A stretch of DNA of 64,000 nucleotides from Lateolabrax maculatus. Taxonomy: Eukaryota; Chordata; Actinopteri; Acropomatiformes; Lateolabracidae. Where the stretch lies: positions 186,001-250,000 of the forward strand of contig CM062201.1 in NCBI GenBank assembly GCA_031216445.1, in the 5' to 3' direction. A model generated the notes under the pieces. That model worked only from the letters and a program-made list of their open reading frames with translations, was not told the DNA's origin and searched no databases. Position 1 is the first letter of the stretch. Each line of letters begins with the position of its first letter. The position numbers and the translations under genes are program-made. This document shows positions 58,709 through 64,000 of this stretch, piece by piece.

Positions 58709-61477
58709 CTAACCCAGTAGACTGTTCTTCAAAGTTAACAGTTTTGGTGGGAGGTTTTCTTTCCCAGTCCAAGCATCACAGTCTGAATGAAGTTGAGTGT
58801 ATTTGCCATGCATTTTGGGTAATCCAAATGCAAAGCATATGTAAGCCCAAATAACAGACAAACTGCCTGAGGCAAGTTTTTTTATATGATCCATGATGAT
58901 ACCTCCCTCCAGAATGATGGCAGTGGAGATGGGCTGGAGGTCTACTGAACTTGGACCCTCATGAGGATTATCTTCACTGACAACTGTCAGCACACCGACA
59001 GTGCATTCTAGGGCCTCGTCTCTCGCTGTACCCTACAAAGACACACACACACATTCTTCAGCATGGCAATTTATGCTCTTCTAAACATTCATTTTTAATG
59101 TTGAAAGCATTTGCTAGGGAATATGGTTTTAAATATGTGTTCACACTGGATTGTTACAATATAACCAACAAAATAAATGTGGTATGATTAAACTAAAGCT
59201 ATGGTCCACAAGGTCCATATATTCTTAAACAGTGACACTGACTTTTCAGCCTGGACTCCTGCTCCTTAGATTTACAATTAATTAATGTGTACAACGTTTA
59301 TGTGGCAAATTTCATTTTTATTTACTGGCTGTTTAAATACCTCTCAGATTAGCTGTGGAGGAATTGCCATACAAAATACATCAATCACTGTACAAAATGT
59401 ATATTGTATATTGTGCAGATAAAATTACATCTTCTATGTCAGCACAGATATAGTTCTATTTTAATGCAGACCAAACTTTTTCTTATGTGCAAGTACTTAC
59501 AGAGCATGTCTTGAAGAATTCACTGGAGTCGTCACCAAGTAAAATAGGAATGCCTTTGAGGACAACAGAGCGAAGTACTGTCACGTCTGGTGTCTAATGA
59601 TACACAGAGAGAGAAAAGACCAGTTAACAGAGTAATTTGCAAGGCACAAGCACAAGTCAGACAGGAAATAGAATAGGTTGGGCTGGATCATCTCATTTAG
59701 AACTTGATTGATGAACTATCACACAGATCAAAAGCAAAATTAACCTACTTACCATCCAGCTCATGTGCTGCATCAGCTCACTGAGCTTCTGGCCAACAGT
59801 TCCCCTTCTTGTTTTGAAAAGTTCAATGAAACGTGGGGTATACTGGTCCAGAGCCTCAAAGAAGTCTCCCTCAAGATTCTTACTTGCGATTCTGTTGAAC
59901 TCAGCAAACACCTGAAAAGTAGAGAGAGGGGTGGGTAGGGATGGAGAGATGGCAGAAGTGTTAACATTCCAACAAGTGTGTTTGGATTTCTAGCCACACA
60001 CCTTGAATTTCTTTTTGATAGGCATTATTTTATTGGTTGAGAACAAAAATAGTTTACCTGTCTGTGAAGAGTGCTGGCCATCGTTCAACAATGTTCTGTA
60101 CAGCAGGTTCCTTTTTTCTACAATTTCTTGTCTGCGTAGTGGGAATGATTGGTCCATCATTTGTGAGATGAGAGTGCCATTGGGTTGTTTCTTCTTCATT
60201 TCTTCCACGAGAACCTTTCTGGCATTTTCAAGGCTTGTTTCATCATGTCCTTCAGGTAAGTTAGGTAGGTAGTTTGCTTCACCTCTTTTTGGCCGTTTGA
60301 TATTCTTGCTTGAGGATTCTCCTTCTGGGTTGCCTTTACTTCTTTTGCCTCCATTGATTGCTACATCCTCACATCCAGCTTTTTGAAGCTTTGTGCGATA
60401 ATTTAAGGCTGTTTTTCCAGCCATACCATCTGTGTGGTCCAGGCTCAGTGAGGCAGGGGTGTTTGCTAATTAGTGCTTTTGCAACACTGCTGAAGTCATC
60501 ATCTTTAGGGTAAGCCTTGAAACTGTACATCGTCTCAGCAAGCTTTTCTAGTATGTCATGCTTCATATCTCGTGGTAGAGTCATACGTGTTCCATCCTTC
60601 ATAAAGGCAAGATCTGCCTGTCTGAGTCTATAGTCAACATCAACTGAGAAATTGGGTATGTCAAAGAAATCTGGCCACTGTTGTCTTAGCGATGGTGATG
60701 CTCTTCCTGTCGACAGGATCTCAGCGTCTGCTGTGCTGCACTCAGTGTCTGATGTTGTGGTGGGTGATGACAATGCGGTTAAATGGAGAGTCACAAGAGG
60801 GATGATTTTGAGCGTAGCTCTTTCAGGTAAATCAGTTATTTCAGTCAAATTGCAGAGGGCATTATGGAAGTCTTGATCTTCATACTGCAGTTTAAAGTCA
60901 TACTGCAGTGACAGTTTATCTACCAGTTGCACTTTTAATTCTTCAATAGACTGTGGTCTCTCATGTAAAGTCAACTTCCTGATATCATCTTCAGCGATGA
61001 TGAGTAGAGCAAGCTGAATGGAATGAAGAGAGGAGCGATATTTAGGGTGTAGATTTCCAAGTACCCAGTAGATGGCAGCTTGTGTTTCTTTCTGGAGGTT
61101 CCCAAGGGCTTAGCCACCTCAAAATCATCTATGTACAAGAAAAGAGCAATCCTGAATTCTTCCTCTGTCAAGAGAGAATTGTCTTTAAACCGGTAACCAT
61201 CCCTGTGAGATCTGTATCCTTGTGACAAATTTGTCTCAGATGACATGGCCTTATCTAAAATTTCTCCATTGTTTAGTAATGTCTGCAGCATTTTTAGTAT
61301 GGGGATATACACAACTGTCTGCCTGTCATTTTTTAGGACAAACTCAATAGGCGTCACCACTGAGAATTCTTTTCAAATGTATGATGTTCGCTTGCTAGTG
61401 GTTGACAATGACCCCCTAGTAGAAGTGAATTTCAGGAATACATTATTCTCAGTAAATACTTTAGCTATCTCACTCAC
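58709..61477 (-). pseudogene. Transposase remnant plus SAMD3-like exons, unit 10
   Basis: Exon 4 59753-59911, exon 6 58709-59032, +TT in exon 3 (near 60114). It shares TLHERP and TADAEIL with units 8 and 9, so the long unit 10 is closer to short neighbours than to long unit 2 over this part. Confidence 0.6.
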
Positions 61478-62209
61478 TTAAGAGTCCTCAACATCTCCAC
61501 AATGTTGATTTAGTATTTTTCCAACCGAGGTATGTAACAATGGCTGTGAAAGCACATAAATTTGGTTGATCTGCTCTATAACTTCTTGCAGGGCATTTTC
61601 AGAGATGTTAAGAATCGATGACATTTTCAGAAAAACAGCAGCTACATTATGTTCCAACTGACTCTCCAAGTCTCCCACATCTTCATTGAGCTCAGTAACC
61701 TCAAACTCAACCTGATCAGTTTCAGGGGCACTATCCTCAGGTTGAATATTTATATTAGGTGGAGGTACCTCAAGTACATTATGTGACACAATTTCAGGTT
61801 TGAATGCCATCTTATTGTGGTCTTGATGTTCTTTGCTTTTATGTGCATTAAAGGTTGAATAAACATTGCTCTGAAAGCTACAGCCTTGATATGGACAGGA
61901 AACCTTTTGCTTCAGCTTCAAATGTCTTCGTAAATGGGTAAAAAAGTCAGCTCCAGTGCAAGGCTCCACAAAGTCACACAGCTGACAATGGAAAGCAGTT
62001 TCACCCACGTTCCCCAGGTCCTTTTGAGTGTGCCATGTTGATAAGTGGACTTTGAGTGCATTGAAAGATTTAAATGTGCACAGGCACTCCTTATAAAGGC
62101 ACGGTAGTGGTGATATTCGAGTGTGGCACCCGTGTTTTAAGCGGTAATGCTTAAGTAAGAAGCACCTCTTTTCAGCGCAAAATGTGCAGTACTTACACGA
62201 CCACTGCAT
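61478..62209 (-). CDS. Four-zinc-finger ORF, unit 10
   Basis: Open over 243 codons, with Ser for Leu 4 just before the first Cys of finger 1; zinc ligands are kept. Like the unit 2 copy it still has exon 2 upstream and most of the 5' region in the window, so it is one of only two copies here likely to have a native promoter. Confidence 0.5.
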   Translation of the reverse strand: MQWSCKYCTFCAEKRCFLLKHYRLKHGCHTRISPLPCLYKECLCTFKSFNALKVHLSTWHTQKDLGNVGETAFHCQLCDFVEPCTGADFFTHLRRHLKLKQKVSCPYQGCSFQSNVYSTFNAHKSKEHQDHNKMAFKPEIVSHNVLEVPPPNINIQPEDSAPETDQVEFEVTELNEDVGDLESQLEHNVAAVFLKMSSILNISENALQEVIEQINQIYVLSQPLLHTSVGKILNQHCGDVEDS

Positions 62210-62460
62210 AGGAAGTTTTTTGTCTTCTTGAAAAATCTGAAAAGAAAAGATCATTTTAGCATCAAGCCCGGCAAAATAGAAACAAAAAACAAAAACACTA
62301 ACATGCAGTATCAGACTTGAAATACCAGAGCAACAGAAAAAAACTAAATCCTTGCAAAAATCTATCTAATTATCAAGCTTTTAATCATTTCACTTCTTTA
62401 AGACAAGAACAGCTACCAAATGAACACAGCAGTACAAAAGGTAAATGGTAAATGACTCAC

Positions 62461-62507
62461 TTATGTGGTATCAAGGGAACTGTGGATTGATCACCATCTG
62501 CCTGAGC
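62461..62507 (-). other. Exon 2 (non-coding), second long unit
   Basis: Same sequence and splice borders as the 47-base exon at 10019-10065. It shows that unit 10 follows the long arrangement. Exon 1 would fall just past the window end. Confidence 0.6.
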
Positions 62508-62905
62508 CTGGAAGGGGACAGTTAAGAAGAATACAACAATTTAACACAACCAAAGCTCACTACAACTCATAAACATCTTGTTTCCAGTACAAGTGAAAAC
62601 TGTAACATAGGCCTATTACCCACAAAGACAGTATTGTAATGTACATATTCTAGACAACATAACCTTAAAGAATAACTTAGGCCACTGAGTATGCCAGCAA
62701 TGGTAACAGGCTATGATAAAAAGACAGACAGGGAGACCCTTTTGTCTGTCCCAAATCTGATCTGCGGGCTCTCACTGCACTCCTCGTGTGATCAGACAAG
62801 CACTGCGCAAGTAAACAGTGTGCGGCATAGACATATAAAGAGTAGACGCCGCATCGACCGCTACTGCCTATTGGCGCTGATGAGACGTGGGGCCGCCATC
62901 TTGGA

Positions 62906-63545
62906 CCGGTCACCCGCTCCACTCAGTGTAATCTGTCTGCAGGTACAATGAAGTGTCAATGCATTTAATTAATCATAACTCTGAATACTAAACTGATTTT
63001 CACGGGATTTTTTTCTGCAAACGTCATACATGTAGGCATGATACCGGACACATGATTCGGCGTATTTTAATATATATAATAGGCATAACGGTAATAGAAT
63101 ATTCTGGTATGTGATATATGCTATGTATGATATAATATAATACACACACACACACATATATATAAAAACACTAATATATGATAGAGAAGCAGAAGCAGAT
63201 TGTGTACTACTCAGCTATTTTAATAAGTTGAAAAATGAAGAAACAATACAACATTATACATCAATATAAGATAAAACACAATAGACAGAAGTTAGATCTC
63301 AGAAAAAATGAATATGTATATCTACATGTATATCAAAAAAAATGAAAATCTATATCTATCTATCTATCTCTCTCTCCCTATATATCTGTATATATAATAT
63401 ATATATATATTATATATACATGTGTGACGTTTGCATTAAACAATCCCGTGAAAATCAGTTTAGTATTCAGAGTTATGATTGATTAAACACGCTGACAGTT
63501 CATTGATCCTGCAGAATGATCACACTGAGTGGAGCGGGTGACCGG
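62906..63545. repeat. Long inverted repeat, second copy
   Basis: Arms at 62906-63034 and 63417-63545 match those of the first long unit. The loop is two bases longer through one extra TA. The YY1-like site is kept at about 62892-62904. Confidence 0.75.
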
Positions 63546-64000
63546 CTCATTGGGCGCGCTAAACGTGGTAACCATGGAAACGACACAGCTACAAATATGA
63601 CTAGTGTTAAGTGAGGAGGGTTAAATAAAATAACATTAAGTTAGCATAGTCCTAACTTAACAGCCGAGCGTAAAATAAAATGATACATCCAGACTTGTTC
63701 TGATGTTCTGCCATGTGAATGCCCTCCTGCTCATGGAAACTCACAAACCGCCGGGATCAGTCTCTCATCGTGAGTGAGTACTCATAGATGACTGGCCTCA
63801 GAAAAAAAAATCAACTCCGACAGCGGGTGTGCGCGTGCACGTGACGAGCACGCCCGCGACCGCTACACTAAAGTTTCTCCTCAACTTTAACGTGACAAAA
63901 GTAAGACACGTTATGTCCATAATATAGTTCAGCTAGCTCAGAGCTATATAGCTCTGAAGCAGCGTTAGCTGACATTACAACACACATCATTACTAGCAAG

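Larger units (their letters stand above)
57358..64000 (-). mobile_element. Second long CACTA-like transposon copy, right end outside window
   Basis: It begins TACT|CACTGTAAA and follows the long element through exon 2, the inverted repeat and most of the CpG-rich region. By comparison with the first copy its right terminus would lie about 740 bases past the window end. Confidence 0.7.
58326..64000. repeat. Tandem macro-repeat unit 10 (long type, cut by window end)
   Basis: The gene part resembles units 8 and 9, but from about 62340 the sequence follows the long-unit path of unit 2 instead of jumping to integrase. The match to 9900-11556 continues to the last base, with about ten differences by eye. 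The right transposon end and the ERV half expected after it would lie beyond the window. Confidence 0.95.

Noticed and set aside
1..64000. A tandem family of functional zinc-finger or SAMD3-like host genes under selection for copy number
   Set aside because: All units share the same stops and frameshifts, and most lack the promoter and first exons.
1..64000. Pure assembly artefact (one unit copied repeatedly)
   Set aside because: Units differ by many private substitutions, indels and microsatellite lengths. Partial misassembly of unit number or order cannot be excluded without reads.
17239..64000. CRISPR array or integron-like spaced repeats
   Set aside because: Repeat units are kilobases long, contain introns and retroelements, and have no short repeat-spacer pattern.

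Overview
The window is vertebrate nuclear DNA, most likely from a teleost fish. The evidence is spliced exons with GT/AG borders, a fish-type endogenous retrovirus (ERV) pol region, a LINE fragment, a teleost-wide MITE-like repeat (motif TTAAG..GAGTAAATGTACTT) and AT-rich introns with microsatellites. There are no bacterial operons, tRNA/rRNA genes or CRISPR arrays. The species cannot be fixed from the sequence.

Layout. The whole window is one head-to-tail macro-repeat of ten units, counted from the recurring phase mark TGCTTTTGTG: unit 1 1-5885, unit 2 5886-17238, unit 3 17239-23089, unit 4 23090-28972, unit 5 28973-34838, unit 6 34839-40705, unit 7 40706-46611, unit 8 46612-52454, unit 9 52455-58325, unit 10 58326-64000 (cut by the window end). 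Eight are short units of 5.84-5.91 kb. Unit 2 is a long unit of 11.35 kb, and unit 10 is the start of a second long unit. Long-unit-specific sequence recurs about 52.44 kb later (9900-11556 and 62340-64000), so there is also a higher-order repeat.

What is repeated. Each unit carries a minus-strand, intron-containing gene ruin and a minus-strand ERV pol ruin. The gene is the cargo of a DNA transposon. At 4918-12296 the element has both ends: 9-bp inverted termini CACTGTAAA/TTTACAGTG, flanked by a perfect TACT duplication and inserted in the reverse-transcriptase region of the ERV. The termini and a transposase remnant suggest the EnSpm/CACTA (CMC) group. Its gene has a CpG-rich 5' end (about 11.1-11.78 kb), two non-coding exons, a large exon with four C2H2 zinc fingers followed by a transposase N-terminal remnant fused to a 'SAMD3-like' protein part, and three further exons. 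Every unit shares two in-frame stops and two frameshifts, so the gene was dead before amplification. The 243-codon zinc-finger reading frame before the first stop is open in nine of ten units.

History inferred. ERV insertion came first, then transposon insertion into RT, then tandem duplication of about 11.35 kb. A deletion of about 5.47 kb (promoter, 5' exons, right transposon end, LTR, LINE, RT-N and the IN C-terminus) created the short unit, which then amplified. Variants shared in mosaic patterns between units indicate unequal exchange or gene conversion. Unit 2 alone also holds the ERV LTR, a truncated LINE and the N-terminal pol half. No cellular single-copy gene is recognisable in the window.
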